DNA of 32,620 nt from Rhodocyclales bacterium (GCA_026399415.1 JAPLQZ010000064.1:1-32620); one strand, 5' to 3'; shown: positions 9,101 to 16,047, counted from the stretch's first letter. Program-made: numbers and translations. The notes: generated by a model from the sequence alone, not told the origin.

Positions 9101-12100
9101 CAAAGGTGGCCGCGGCGGCCAGGGCGGCAGCGGCGGCGAAGGCGGCAGCATCGCGCTGACCGCCAACGGCAGCGGCGATGCCATTTCGGTCGGTACGAAC
9201 GCCAACCTGAATGCCAGCGGTGGTCAGGGCGGCTCCGGCGGCACCGGTGGCAGAGGCACTGGCGACCGCTATTCCTCAATAGGTTACGGCTACGGTGGCG
9301 ACGGCGGTCAGGGTGGCGCGGGCGGTATCGGCGGCACCGTGCGCTTCGAAACCGGGATCGGCAACATCGTGGCGAACTCGGGCACCATCTGGGCCCGCGG
9401 CGGTGATGGTGGGCAAGGTGGTGTCGGCGGGGCCGGCTACAACTCAAGTCAGAACTACGGCAGGTACTCGGGTGAGCCCGGCCGACCGGGTGTCGGCGGC
9501 GCCGGCGGCGATGCGGTGACCTCGAATTCGATCTTGTTGACCAGCGGCGGCAACATTACCTTGACCGGCCGCACGCTCGACGCCTCTGGCGGCAACGCCG
9601 GCGGAACCGCATGGTACGACGGCGGCTACGCCATCAACAGCCATGAGGGCGCGACGGGCGATTCCGGCCAAATAGGGGGCAACGGCGGCGGCATCAAGCT
9701 GGAAACCACGGGCGTCAATGGCACCATCGCGCTGACCGGCGGCACCACGCTGTCTGCCAATGGCGGCCAGGGCGGGCAGGGCGGCACCGGCGGCTATGGC
9801 TATTACGGCGGCGCCGGCGGCACCAGTGGCACAGGTGGCAGCGGCGGCAGCATTCTGTTGAAAGCCAGCGGGGCCAATGGCGGCATTGCGCTGAACAGTA
9901 CCTCGCTCTATGCCGATGGCGGCGAGGGTGGTCGGGGCGGCGAGGGCGGCTACGGCTACTCCAACGGCGCCGCGGGCGGGCAGGGTGGTGCTGGCGGCAC
10001 GGGCGGCAGCATTGTGCTGAAAGCCGGCGGCACGATATCCTTCGGCGCCACCAGTAATTACCTGAGCGCCAGCGGCGGCCAGGGCGGGCAGGGCGGCGAC
10101 GGCGGCTATTCTTCCAACTACGAGAATTACGGAACGGCAGGCCAGGGCGGGATTGGCGGCAGTGGCGGCGGCAGCGATAACGGCGGCGGCATCCGTGTCG
10201 AGGGCGGCAGCATCGTCGTTGACAGCCCGGCTACGCTGTCCATCGCGGCGAGCGGCGGCAGCCGCGGCGGCTCCGGCTCCGGCGATGGAAACGGCGGCAG
10301 CGTGGGCGGCACCGGCGGCGCCGGTGGCGGCGTGGTACTGGAGGCGACGGGCAACATTACCGCTTACGGTGGTCTTTACATCAACGTCAGCGGCGGCAGC
10401 GGCTTCAATGGTCTCCCGGCAAGCGAAGGCGTCGACGGCGTGCACGGCGGTGCCGGCGGTGAAGTGTACATTACCTCGCTGACCGGCAACATTGGCATCG
10501 CAACCGGCAGCATCACGGCCAACGGCGGTCAGGGCGGTGACGCCGCCGACATCGCCAATAACTTCCCCTACCCAGATTCAGGCGCGGCCGGCGGCAACGG
10601 TGGCAACGGCGGTGAGGGTGGCTTGATCGCCATGATCGCAAATAACGGCAGCATTACCCTCGGTAGCGTTTCGACGCTTGCCAATGGTGGCGGCGGCGGC
10701 CTGGGCGGTGCCGGCGGCTATGGCTATCTGCTTGGCGGCAACGGCGGCAACGGTGGTGCGGGTGGCGCCGGCGGCGCCCTCGAGTTCCGTGCTGGCGGTT
10801 CGACTCCCTACGGGGGAATCGCGCTCGGCAGCGGCGGCATCTATGGCATCAGCGCCAATCCGGGCGGCTATGGCAGCGGCGGCAGTGGCGGCGGTTACGG
10901 CGAAGGCGGCGGTCCCGGTGCAAATGGCATTGCCGGCGCGCCCGGCGCCGGTGGCACCATCCAGGTGGCCAGTACCAACGATGGCGTGACGATGGCGGGA
11001 GCCGTGCTGACCTCCTACGGCGGTACGATTTCGCTCGACCAGGGCGCCGATCTGGACTTCGTTGCGGCGGGACACAAATACGACGCGGGTACCGGCGGAA
11101 GCATTTTCGTCACCTCCGGCGGCAACATCAGCAACGTTACGGAGGCTCCGTTCCTGGGTTCGCCGGGAAGCATAGAGCTTACGGCGACGGGCAGCCTCGA
11201 TCTCGGCTCTGGCGGGATATCGATGCCTGCGGGTCCGTTGAACCTGTCCGCGGGTCAGCTCAACATCGCTCATCCAATCGATTCCGGCTATGACCTGATC
11301 CTCGGCGGTTCGGTCATCCACATCAATGCCGCCGTCACCACGGCGGGCAACGTCGCGCTCGCGGCGCCGCTGACAGGCGGCACCATCTACCTTGACGGCG
11401 GAGTCACGGCCAACGGTACCACCTCCTCGTTCATCACCGCCAGCAATGGCGTTTCTCTGGCTTATACCGGCATCGCCCTCGTCGCTGGCAATCTGTTTGC
11501 CGGTTCCGGCGGTTATTTGCAGGCGCCTGTCGTGACGTATGGCAACATATCCGGCCTGGTTACGGGCGACATCACCCTCAATAGCGGCGCTTATTTCCAG
11601 GCCGGCAAGGACGTCGACCTCGTTCTGGCGGGAGCCGATTCAACGCTTTCGTTGCTCAACGGCGGCTATATCCTCGCCAGTCCGACGACCATCAAACTCG
11701 AGTTCTCGAACCGCAGTAGTGGCGGTCTGGTGATCAGCGGCGGCGGCGGTTTGTTTGTCGGTAGTATCGGCCATGTAGCGACCAAGGGAGATGGACTGGA
11801 GATGGACTATGGCGTGGTGGCTACCAGCAGCGTCACTGTCGATCCCTGTGTCACCAATCCGGCTCTGTGCAAACCCGTGGAACCGGACAAGACCCCGACC
11901 GATGACAAGGCGCCGCCACCGCCCGACACCGCGAAGACCGATCCGACGAAACCACCCGTGGACTTGAGCAAGACCACGGGCGGCACGGAAGGCACTTTCG
12001 GCGGTGATGAGCAGAAGCCGCCGGCGGAGACGAAGAAGGACGAGGGCACGACTACGGCGTCGGCCGGCAAGGACGAAAAGAAAGACGAAAAGAAGGACGA

Positions 12101-12191
12101 AAAGGACAAGAAGGACAAGAAGTCGGACGAAGCCAAGGATGAGAAAAAAGATGAAAAGCCAGCCACCAAAAAAGTTGCCCAGTGTTCGTAA
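3126..12191 (+). CDS. Giant TpsA-type exoprotein (filamentous-haemagglutinin N-terminal domain, PGRS-like glycine-rich modular core)
   Basis: This 3021-residue protein is the predicted secreted partner of the preceding TpsB. ATG 3126 is preceded by GGAG at 3115-3118; an in-frame TTG at 3120 is less likely. Residues 1-36 form a long signal peptide (basic n-region, then hydrophobic VAAVAACFIA, with cleavage near VLS/NP). The haemagglutination-activity/TPS domain covers about 37-170, with NPAGI at 116-120, followed by the beta-helix-like rungs usual in these proteins (GKTGTLLLDP near 415). From about 1140 to 2620 short beta-strand modules (GGSIxLxA...GGIxL...LxADGGxGG) alternate with runs of GGX triplets, including a collagen-like G-X-Y run at 1455-1514. 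The C-terminus has Cys2908 and Cys2915, a Pro/Asp/Lys segment, a Lys/Asp/Glu-rich tail and a penultimate Cys3020. The frame stays open for 9 kb despite the repeats, so the gene appears intact. An adhesin or matrix fibre is the likely role; the ligand is unknown. Confidence 0.9.
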   Translation: MSHNNPSRKHRSRLSTPVRLGVAAVAACFIATPVLSNPVNPTVVNGAATFNQVGNLLTVTNSNGAIINWDKFSIKVGETTHFAQTAASSTVLNRVLNDPTAIYGTLSSNGRVWLVNPAGIMVGPGGRVDTAGFVASTLNISNENFLAGRNLFINDGSAGNVINQGEIRTPAGGSVYLIGSNVSNEGIITTPKGETILAAGNTVSLIDSALPGIKVDITGAEGNATNLGTITAEAGRIGIAGVIVRNSGQINASSVVSEGGRVFLKASKDAYVDGNGRIVTTGTRGGQVEVLGERVAVMDNAEIDASGTGNGNAGGGRIMVGGDYQGKNPDIQNASVTYFGPNASLKADAAGVGAGGTVIVWSDDTTRAYGNISARGGANGGDGGFVEVSGKQSLDFAARVNTLAPHGKTGTLLLDPASMSIDDASWIASYQGLTSDLILQTDSSGTGNIDFSGSGANNTFGHNLSVLAYGGGTSVGNITFTTFKLDVAGGLTLAAGWDGASTVSPVLLPKGDITISGSKITSGSGTMNLWAGNDILLSNNGNTGTWIQGATMDVWAGNNLTLTSNASGDISSSQGPGVMLYSVGTQTITAGNQILLQAGSANNTVYAGSPMYGGSVAIRSGGSQTISAHTIKVYGGESGHDNSAEIQAYGSQSITITGNYGRLEVKGGGDDSNGVYGESGSFNNQARIQHGVTNDGITYSGTGNQTITIEGYESSVVVQAGNGTGKLGYYSNECATATGNPELCRGSSNSATIENGVGSQTLAFANSYGYVGSLGITGGSAGTNNWAGINNKGSSQQILGFPNIVLNGGSGGGDVVSYDGYHFLANDAGINNKGSAGQEIRAYNLTINGGNASYGGAGISNEAGTMVIQTSYDLSMYGGSSSAAPPRASAVYIANKGNGLIDIDVGGNLYIAAGSGTSAPAIIGSIDGPANVRIAAAGNVTLVAAGSGVGIGSQFSNYGATVNIAAGGNINLTGSATQGVMIGSQNNASGPTAVNLLARGNIATTGNTGGVWLGVKSRTVDRAGDKVLMIAGWDGDTESPGTVEMTTGSIDGTEYLNFGGAEFKVRAAASISLGNVVAYGGMGLNGSSVDMTAVNGTLSVNSISANGGNATTSGATGRDGGKVSLQAYGGLSLGVGGISALGRRGGDGGEGAAGGAGGQGGEVKLRSLTGNVMVYGGILAYGGMGGTGGMGGWGGAGGTGGTGGAGRSIELKADNGGIEVTGNYLRSASGGQGGQGGRGGDGGEGAGTTGGTGGTGGTGGSMTLDATGIHGGVVINGASLYADGGQGGMGGYGGSIYSSTPGTAGTGGRGGAGATGGSIALNGASYGGIELGLASVSANGGQGGRGGNGGTRYYDYSHYNDGTGGMGGYGGDAKAAGSITLTSAGGISLGFATIRADGGMGGTGGTGSTGGMGGIGGTGGAIALEAQGSADIELTSVTVSASGGYGGTGGYGRTGTTGSTGGMGNNGNNGGTGASGYDGDPGNNGYKGDTGNNGNTGGIGGQGGIGGMGGSGGSITISTTGTGGISLTNTGLSAAGGLGGPGGTGGTGGTGGTGGTGGNGGNGGMGGYGDGGGSYGAGTGGAGGNGGAGGNGGAGGMGGAGGAGGAGGQGGTGGTIALAAASNIVLDNVVLSAEGGTGGAGGMAGAGGAAGAGGMVGYGGSLGAGGGGYSFNGADGISGADGSPGGSSGKASDGSMGSGGPGGNAAAAKSISLLARGDISILTGEFQTEIKAGGGFKGGGEGDSWTKLGGSGGDILMIAGWNGETLATTGTTGSIYGGGSSWGEIVITGGGKFKAWAADSIVTLGNVSTDGKRGLPGGNADLIADNGTLEVYAISARGGFGTEASTTGRVGGNVTLWSKNNLTVGTGGINATGGDGFSPISGNGGTGGKGGEVKVTSQVGNIAVYGGVIAMGGMGGQGGAGADDTTYGGVTAQGGTGGQGGTGGEGGSITLEATAGRIVLGDNITLSVVGGEGGSGGTGGTGIGYDSSYGYGKGGRGGQGGSGGEGGSIALTANGSGDAISVGTNANLNASGGQGGSGGTGGRGTGDRYSSIGYGYGGDGGQGGAGGIGGTVRFETGIGNIVANSGTIWARGGDGGQGGVGGAGYNSSQNYGRYSGEPGRPGVGGAGGDAVTSNSILLTSGGNITLTGRTLDASGGNAGGTAWYDGGYAINSHEGATGDSGQIGGNGGGIKLETTGVNGTIALTGGTTLSANGGQGGQGGTGGYGYYGGAGGTSGTGGSGGSILLKASGANGGIALNSTSLYADGGEGGRGGEGGYGYSNGAAGGQGGAGGTGGSIVLKAGGTISFGATSNYLSASGGQGGQGGDGGYSSNYENYGTAGQGGIGGSGGGSDNGGGIRVEGGSIVVDSPATLSIAASGGSRGGSGSGDGNGGSVGGTGGAGGGVVLEATGNITAYGGLYINVSGGSGFNGLPASEGVDGVHGGAGGEVYITSLTGNIGIATGSITANGGQGGDAADIANNFPYPDSGAAGGNGGNGGEGGLIAMIANNGSITLGSVSTLANGGGGGLGGAGGYGYLLGGNGGNGGAGGAGGALEFRAGGSTPYGGIALGSGGIYGISANPGGYGSGGSGGGYGEGGGPGANGIAGAPGAGGTIQVASTNDGVTMAGAVLTSYGGTISLDQGADLDFVAAGHKYDAGTGGSIFVTSGGNISNVTEAPFLGSPGSIELTATGSLDLGSGGISMPAGPLNLSAGQLNIAHPIDSGYDLILGGSVIHINAAVTTAGNVALAAPLTGGTIYLDGGVTANGTTSSFITASNGVSLAYTGIALVAGNLFAGSGGYLQAPVVTYGNISGLVTGDITLNSGAYFQAGKDVDLVLAGADSTLSLLNGGYILASPTTIKLEFSNRSSGGLVISGGGGLFVGSIGHVATKGDGLEMDYGVVATSSVTVDPCVTNPALCKPVEPDKTPTDDKAPPPPDTAKTDPTKPPVDLSKTTGGTEGTFGGDEQKPPAETKKDEGTTTASAGKDEKKDEKKDEKDKKDKKSDEAKDEKKDEKPATKKVAQCS
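7488..7667 (+). repeat. Collagen-like G-X-Y run (20 uninterrupted triplets) inside the exoprotein
   Basis: Residues 1455-1514 have Gly at every third position for 20 consecutive triplets, with non-Gly residues in many X and Y positions (GNN, GYD, GDP, GYK, GDT, GNT). This differs from the surrounding GGX spacers, where glycine usually fills two of three positions. The DNA repeats GGCAATAACGGC-type units. The run is short compared with bacterial collagen-like proteins known to trimerise, so a triple helix is possible but not shown. Confidence 0.65.
7740..7970 (+). repeat. 9-bp/18-bp in-frame minisatellite encoding GGX triplets
   Basis: Bases 7740-7829 are ten 9-bp units of the form GGCGGCacg (GGP, five GGT, two GGN, GGM, GGY). 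After a short interruption encoding GDGGGSYGAGT, bases 7863-7970 give twelve more units, including two identical adjacent copies of an 18-bp unit encoding GGAGGN (7863-7880 and 7881-7898). All units are multiples of three, so gain or loss of copies would keep the reading frame. Confidence 0.8.
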
Positions 12192-12207
12192 GTCGGAGGC
12201 CGGCGTA

Positions 12208-12918
12208 ATGCGGGCGATACTCATAGCCCTGGCCGTTGGCGTGGTCTGGACCCCAACCGCCCAGGCGGCCACGGCGGGCCAGATCACCCACCTGTCGGGC
12301 ACTCTCTCGGCCAAGCGGGCAGACGGCACCAGCAAGCTGCTCTCGGTCAAGTCCGATGTACTCGAAGGCGACACCCTCAGCACCGAAACCGAGACCTACG
12401 CCCGGATCAAATTCGGCGATGGCGGCGAAGTGGTGTTGCGTCCCGGCACCCAGCTGAAGATTGAGAACTACAGCTACAGCGCCGCCAAGCCGGAGAGCGA
12501 CAACATCCTCATGAGCATGTTCAAGGGCGGTCTGCGGGCGGTCACGGGGCTCGTTGGCAAACGCAACCGGGACAAGGTCAACTTCCATACCGAGACCGCC
12601 ACCATCGGCATCCGCGGCACCCACTTTGGTGCCTTGCTATGCCAGAACGACTGCGGCGGCGTGCCCACTACCGGTGGCCAGGCACCTGCCAACGGCTTGC
12701 ATGTCGACGTGACCAGCGGCGCCATCACCATGAGCAACAAGGGTGGCACGGTGCAGATCAACGCCGGGCAGTTCGGATATGTTTCCAATGCCAATACGCC
12801 ACCGACGCAAGTCCCGCCGCAACAGGGCATCCAGGTCACCATGCCCAGTTCCATCGCGGCGAACAAGGGGGGCGGCAAGGGCATCGGCAAGGGCGACGAT
12901 ACCGAGTGCAAGATGTAA
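12208..12918 (+). CDS. Secreted FecR-domain protein
   Basis: This 236-residue protein starts at ATG 12208, with GGAGG at 12195-12199 and only 16 bp after the exoprotein stop, so the two are co-transcribed and probably co-regulated. A signal peptide (MRAILIALAVGVVWTPTAQA, about residues 1-20) precedes a FecR domain: a QITHLSGTLSAKRADG strand pair, then SDVLEGDTLSTETETYARI, FGDGGEVVLRPGTQLKIENY, and ATIGIRGTHF near 133-142. The tail is Gly/Lys-rich and ends CKM; CQNDC supplies two more cysteines. There is no cytoplasmic sigma-interacting segment, no membrane helix after the signal peptide and no ECF sigma gene nearby. It is therefore not a classical FecR anti-sigma regulator; a role in the envelope alongside the TPS pair is more likely. 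The exact function is unknown. Confidence 0.85.
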   Translation: MRAILIALAVGVVWTPTAQAATAGQITHLSGTLSAKRADGTSKLLSVKSDVLEGDTLSTETETYARIKFGDGGEVVLRPGTQLKIENYSYSAAKPESDNILMSMFKGGLRAVTGLVGKRNRDKVNFHTETATIGIRGTHFGALLCQNDCGGVPTTGGQAPANGLHVDVTSGAITMSNKGGTVQINAGQFGYVSNANTPPTQVPPQQGIQVTMPSSIAANKGGGKGIGKGDDTECKM

Positions 12919-12973
12919 AACCGCTACTCTTATTCACCGTCTCGCCAGCACCGACTCTCACCGCTTCCAAGGA

Positions 12974-13798
12974 ATGCAGCGCTTTCATTTCATCTCCGGT
13001 CTGCCCCGATCAGGGTCTACTCTGCTTTCGGCGATCCTGAGCCAGAACCCGCGCTTTCATGCCGGCGTCAGCAGTCCGCTGGCGGCCTTCTTCGCTTCCC
13101 TGGTAGCCCAGGTCAGCGTCGGCAGCGAGTGGTCGGCGCAGGTGAGCATCGCCCAGCGCCGCCGTCTGCTGCATGGCCTTTTCGAGTCCTACTATTCCGA
13201 TCTGCCGGCCGAGAAGCAGGTGGTGTTCGATACCAACCGGTCATGGACCGCGCGCCTGCCGGCGTTGCTGGATTTGTTTCCCGAGGCCCGGGTGATCGCC
13301 TGCGTGCGCAACGTCGCCTGGGTGATGGACAGCATCGAGCGCCTCTACCGCAAGAATCCGTATGAGAACACCGCCCTGTTCGGCAACGATGCCGAACGCA
13401 GCACGGTGTTCACCCGCACCGAGACCCTGGCGCAGCGCAACCGGCTGGTGGGTCTGGCTTATTCCGGGCTCAAGGAAGCCTATTACGCCGAGCAGGGGCG
13501 GGCCATGCTGGTGGTCGACTATGACTTGCTGGTGCAGCGGCCGGCCCATGTGATGCCGCTGATCTACCAGTTCCTCGGCGAGGACGCGTTTCCGCACGAC
13601 TACGACAACCTGCAGTTTGATACGCCCGGCTACGACGAAGGCCTGGGTCTGGCCGGCTTGCACAAGGTGCGGCGGAAAGTCAGCCTGGAGCCGCGCGAGA
13701 CTATATTGCCGCCCGATCTTTTCGAGCAATATTCCAAGCTGTCGTTCTGGTATGACACGGCCAGCAGCCGCTGCAACGTGCTTATGGTTCGCCCGTAG
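12974..13798 (+). CDS. Sulfotransferase family protein (PAPS-dependent type)
   Basis: This 274-residue protein should transfer a sulfuryl group from PAPS to a hydroxyl acceptor. The 5'-phosphosulfate loop is GLPRSGSTLLS at residues 9-19, preceded by the usual FHFIS strand. A 3'-phosphate-binding candidate is RVIACVRNVAWVMDSIERLY, with the Arg/Ser pair typical of the fold. PRSGST followed by LL and the overall length fit the bacterial Sulfotransferase_3/tyrosylprotein-sulfotransferase-like group; the acceptor cannot be read from sequence. The only plausible start is ATG 12974. AAGGA at 12969-12973 touches it with no spacer, which is unusually tight. It lies 55 bp after the fecR-like gene with no terminator seen. 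Its last 17 bp overlap the end of the convergent APS kinase gene, the enzyme that makes its donor. Confidence 0.88.
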   Translation: MQRFHFISGLPRSGSTLLSAILSQNPRFHAGVSSPLAAFFASLVAQVSVGSEWSAQVSIAQRRRLLHGLFESYYSDLPAEKQVVFDTNRSWTARLPALLDLFPEARVIACVRNVAWVMDSIERLYRKNPYENTALFGNDAERSTVFTRTETLAQRNRLVGLAYSGLKEAYYAEQGRAMLVVDYDLLVQRPAHVMPLIYQFLGEDAFPHDYDNLQFDTPGYDEGLGLAGLHKVRRKVSLEPRETILPPDLFEQYSKLSFWYDTASSRCNVLMVRP

Positions 13799-14390
13799 CG
13801 GGGATATTTCCCCTGCTCTGCAGAAAATCAAGCAGCCGCAAAGCGCAGTCTTCGACTCCCATCTCGTTTGCCGGCAGCATCACTTCAGGTTGTTCCGGCG
13901 CTTCGTAGGGCGAGTCGATCCCCGTAAATAGCGGCACCTGCCCGGCCCGCGCGCGCCGGTAGAGTCCTTTGGGATCGCGTTGTTCGCAGACCGACAGCGG
14001 CGTATTGACGAACACCTCGATGAACTCGCCATGATCGAACAGAGCGCGAACCGCGTTCCGCTCAGCACGGAAAGGCGAGATCAGCGCCACCAGCGCGATC
14101 AGTCCGGCATCCACGAACAGCCGGGCGAGTTCGCCGACGCGCCGGATGTGCTCCTGACGATCCGCATCCGAATAGCCAAGGTCGCGGCTCAATCCCAGCC
14201 GCACCGCGTCGCCGTCCAGCAGACAGCAATGCAGGCCCCGATCGAACAGCTTTGCCTGGAGGCTGCAGGCGATGGACGATTTTCCTGCCGCACTCAGCCC
14301 GGTCAGCCAGACCACGCAGGGCTTTTGTCCGAGCGCGCGAGCCCGGTCGGCTTTGCTTATTGCGCGCATATCGGGTCGAATCGAAGACAT
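13782..14390 (-). CDS. cysC: Adenylylsulfate (APS) kinase
   Basis: This enzyme phosphorylates APS with ATP to give PAPS, the sulfuryl donor of sulfotransferases. The core has GQKPCVVWLTGLSAAGKSS (a Walker A variant of the APS-kinase form), LLDGDAVRLGLSRDLGYS (DGD and the nearby Arg that bind APS), EHIRRVGELARLF, ALISPFRAERNAVR and EVFVNTPLSVCEQRDPKGLY, all in the order found in CysC. ATG 14390 (202 residues) is preferred because AGGA lies 11 bases upstream. ATG 14426 would add 12 residues and sit 6 bp from the preceding gene, but it has no Shine-Dalgarno. The gene stands alone rather than fused to CysN or a sulfurylase. Its 3' end overlaps that of the convergent sulfotransferase gene, which supports a PAPS supply role. 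Confidence 0.93.
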   Translation of the reverse strand: MSSIRPDMRAISKADRARALGQKPCVVWLTGLSAAGKSSIACSLQAKLFDRGLHCCLLDGDAVRLGLSRDLGYSDADRQEHIRRVGELARLFVDAGLIALVALISPFRAERNAVRALFDHGEFIEVFVNTPLSVCEQRDPKGLYRRARAGQVPLFTGIDSPYEAPEQPEVMLPANEMGVEDCALRLLDFLQSRGNIPATGEP

Positions 14391-14432
14391 TGATTGCGGG
14401 TTCCTTGCCGATTCCTGGATCGCCATGCGCTG

Positions 14433-15017
14433 CTACTTTTGTTTGGGCAGGCGCCCCATCAGATAAAACTCGTCATTCGGCCGCATTCCCGTCATGTTGG
14501 CCATGCGGTTGCTGAGCCCGAAAAATGCCGTCACGGCGCCCATGTCCCAGATGTCTTCGTCATTGAAGCCATGCTCGTGCAGGGTGATGAAATCAGCATC
14601 ATTGACGGCGCCCGAATCGAGCGCGACCTTCATGGCGAAATCGAGCATGGCCTTCTGGCGTGGCGTGATATCGGCCTTGCGGTAATTGACGGCAACCTGG
14701 TCGGCGACCAGCGGATTCCTGGCACGGATGCGCAGGATTGCGCCGTGGGCCACCACACAGTACTGGCAGCCGTTGGCGTTCGAGGTGGCAACCACGATCA
14801 TCTCGCGTTCGGCTTTGGTGAGGCCGCTTTCCTTTTCCATCAGCGCATCATGGAAGGCGAAAAAGGCCCGCCATTCGGCAGGGCGATGCGCCAGGGCGAG
14901 AAATACGTTGGGGACGAAGCCGGATTTCTCCTGCACTTCGAGGATGCGGGCGCGGATGTCTTCCGGCAGGTCTTCCAGTTTCGGTACGGGGTAGCGGCTG
15001 ATCGATGGCGTGGTCAT
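14433..15017 (-). CDS. Peroxidase-related AhpD-like / carboxymuconolactone decarboxylase family protein
   Basis: This 194-residue all-helical protein has the AhpD-fold core: EREMIVVATSNANGCQYCVV followed by His (C-x2-C-x3-H). In AhpD-type proteins this motif carries out thiol-based peroxide reduction. The N-terminal SRYPVPKLEDLPEDI and the SGFVPNVFLALAHRPAEW segment match the 'uncharacterised peroxidase-related enzyme' subfamily. ATG 15017 is preceded on its strand by GAGGA five bases away. It lies 42 bp upstream of the chosen cysC start (6 bp if the longer cysC start is used), so the two are probably co-transcribed. No AhpC partner is in the window, and the physiological substrate is unknown. 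Confidence 0.85.
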   Translation of the reverse strand: MTTPSISRYPVPKLEDLPEDIRARILEVQEKSGFVPNVFLALAHRPAEWRAFFAFHDALMEKESGLTKAEREMIVVATSNANGCQYCVVAHGAILRIRARNPLVADQVAVNYRKADITPRQKAMLDFAMKVALDSGAVNDADFITLHEHGFNDEDIWDMGAVTAFFGLSNRMANMTGMRPNDEFYLMGRLPKQK

Positions 15018-15027
15018 GATGTCCTCG

Positions 15028-15094
15028 TTGAAATAGTCATGGTGTCGGCGTATTTTACGGTTTTAGTTACGGCCGCTGCGCTTGACGCCGACAC
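15028..15094 (+). promoter_or_regulatory. Candidate promoter and inverted repeat between the divergent AhpD-like and dienelactone hydrolase genes
   Basis: The 130-bp divergent gap contains TTGAAA (15028-15033), a 17-bp spacer and TATTTT (15051-15056), a sigma-70-like promoter reading towards the hydrolase. GTGTCGGCG (15042-15050) recurs inverted as CGCCGACAC (15086-15094), 35 bp apart, so a regulator could bind here. Both assignments are by eye. Confidence 0.3.
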
Positions 15095-15147
15095 GGCCGG
15101 CGTTAGCCTCCACTGAAACTTCGTTTTCCCAACCCAAGGAGACTTGC

Positions 15148-16047
15148 ATGACCACGTCCTCGCAGAAGGCCGCAGGAAAGTCCGACGACCAGGCCCAGTT
15201 CGACAGCCTGCTGCCGGCAGAACCCTTCACCCGCCGGTCTTTTATCGCCACCGCCGTCGGTGCAGGTTTTGCGCTGGCCACGCAGCCGATCTCGGCGCAG
15301 ACAGTGATCAGGACCGATAGCGAAGGCCTGATCGCCGGCGAAATCAAGGTGCCGACTGCCGACCGCGATCTGCCGGGCTATCGCGCCATGCCCGCGGGCG
15401 GCTCGAAGTTGCCGACCGTTCTGGTAATTCACGAAATTTTCGGTGTGCACGAGTATCTCCGCGATGTCTGCCGCAGGTTGGCCAAAGCCGGCTATCTGGC
15501 GATCGCCGTTGATATGTACATTCGTCACGGCGAGACGGCGAAGATGAGCAACGTTCAGGAAATTCTGGCGGGCCCGGTGGCTTCGGCATCGGATACCGAG
15601 CACATGTCCGATCTCGACGCATGTGCCGCCTGGGCGGCGAAGAACGGCGGCGATCCACAACGCTTGGCGGTGACCGGTTTCTGCCGCGGCGGGCGCACCA
15701 CGTGGCTGTATGCCGCGCACAACCCCCAACTCAAGGCAGCGGTGTCCTGGTACGGACATCTCGAAATGGCGCCGACGGCGCGTCAGCCGAAACATCCGAT
15801 CGATCTGGCGGCGCAAATGAAGGCGCCGGTGCTGGGGTTGTATGCCGGAAAGGATCAAGGCATTACGGCGGATCAGGTCGAGGATATGCGGGCTGAGTTG
15901 GCCAAGGCCGGCAGCCAATCGCAGATCCATGTCTATCCGGATGCCCCGCATGCCTTCCATGCCGACTACCGGCCGACTTACCGCAAGGATGCCGCCGAGG
16001 ATGGCTGGAAGCGATTGCTGGAGTGGTTGCGGAAGAACGGTGTTTGA
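15148..16047 (+). CDS. Tat-exported dienelactone hydrolase family protein
   Basis: This 299-residue alpha/beta hydrolase starts at ATG 15148, with AAGGAG at 15136-15141. About 35 residues in, [18 protein letters not shown] followed by PISAQ is a twin-arginine signal (T-R-R-x-F with a hydrophobic h-region and an AxAQ-like cleavage site), so the folded enzyme is probably exported. The hydrolase domain has [16 protein letters not shown], nucleophile Cys179 in GFCRGG, Asp236 in GKDQGI and His268 in DAPHAFH, which is the Cys-Asp-His triad of dienelactone hydrolases. Classical DLH is about 235 residues; the extra length is the Tat leader plus a spacer. The next gene begins immediately after its TGA, so they form an operon. 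The natural ester or lactone substrate is not evident. Confidence 0.87.
   Translation: MTTSSQKAAGKSDDQAQFDSLLPAEPFTRRSFIATAVGAGFALATQPISAQTVIRTDSEGLIAGEIKVPTADRDLPGYRAMPAGGSKLPTVLVIHEIFGVHEYLRDVCRRLAKAGYLAIAVDMYIRHGETAKMSNVQEILAGPVASASDTEHMSDLDACAAWAAKNGGDPQRLAVTGFCRGGRTTWLYAAHNPQLKAAVSWYGHLEMAPTARQPKHPIDLAAQMKAPVLGLYAGKDQGITADQVEDMRAELAKAGSQSQIHVYPDAPHAFHADYRPTYRKDAAEDGWKRLLEWLRKNGV

Noticed and set aside
12004-12207. N-terminal extension of the FecR-like protein back to 12004
   Set aside because: The extension is the Arg-rich off-frame reading of the exoprotein's Lys/Asp/Glu tail. The ATG at 12208 has GGAGG and begins a proper signal peptide.
12743-12973. N-terminal extension of the sulfotransferase to 12743
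   Set aside because: It would overlap the FecR-like gene in another frame and place an Arg/Ser-rich stretch before the family's FHFIS start; ATG 12974 is preferred despite its tight Shine-Dalgarno.
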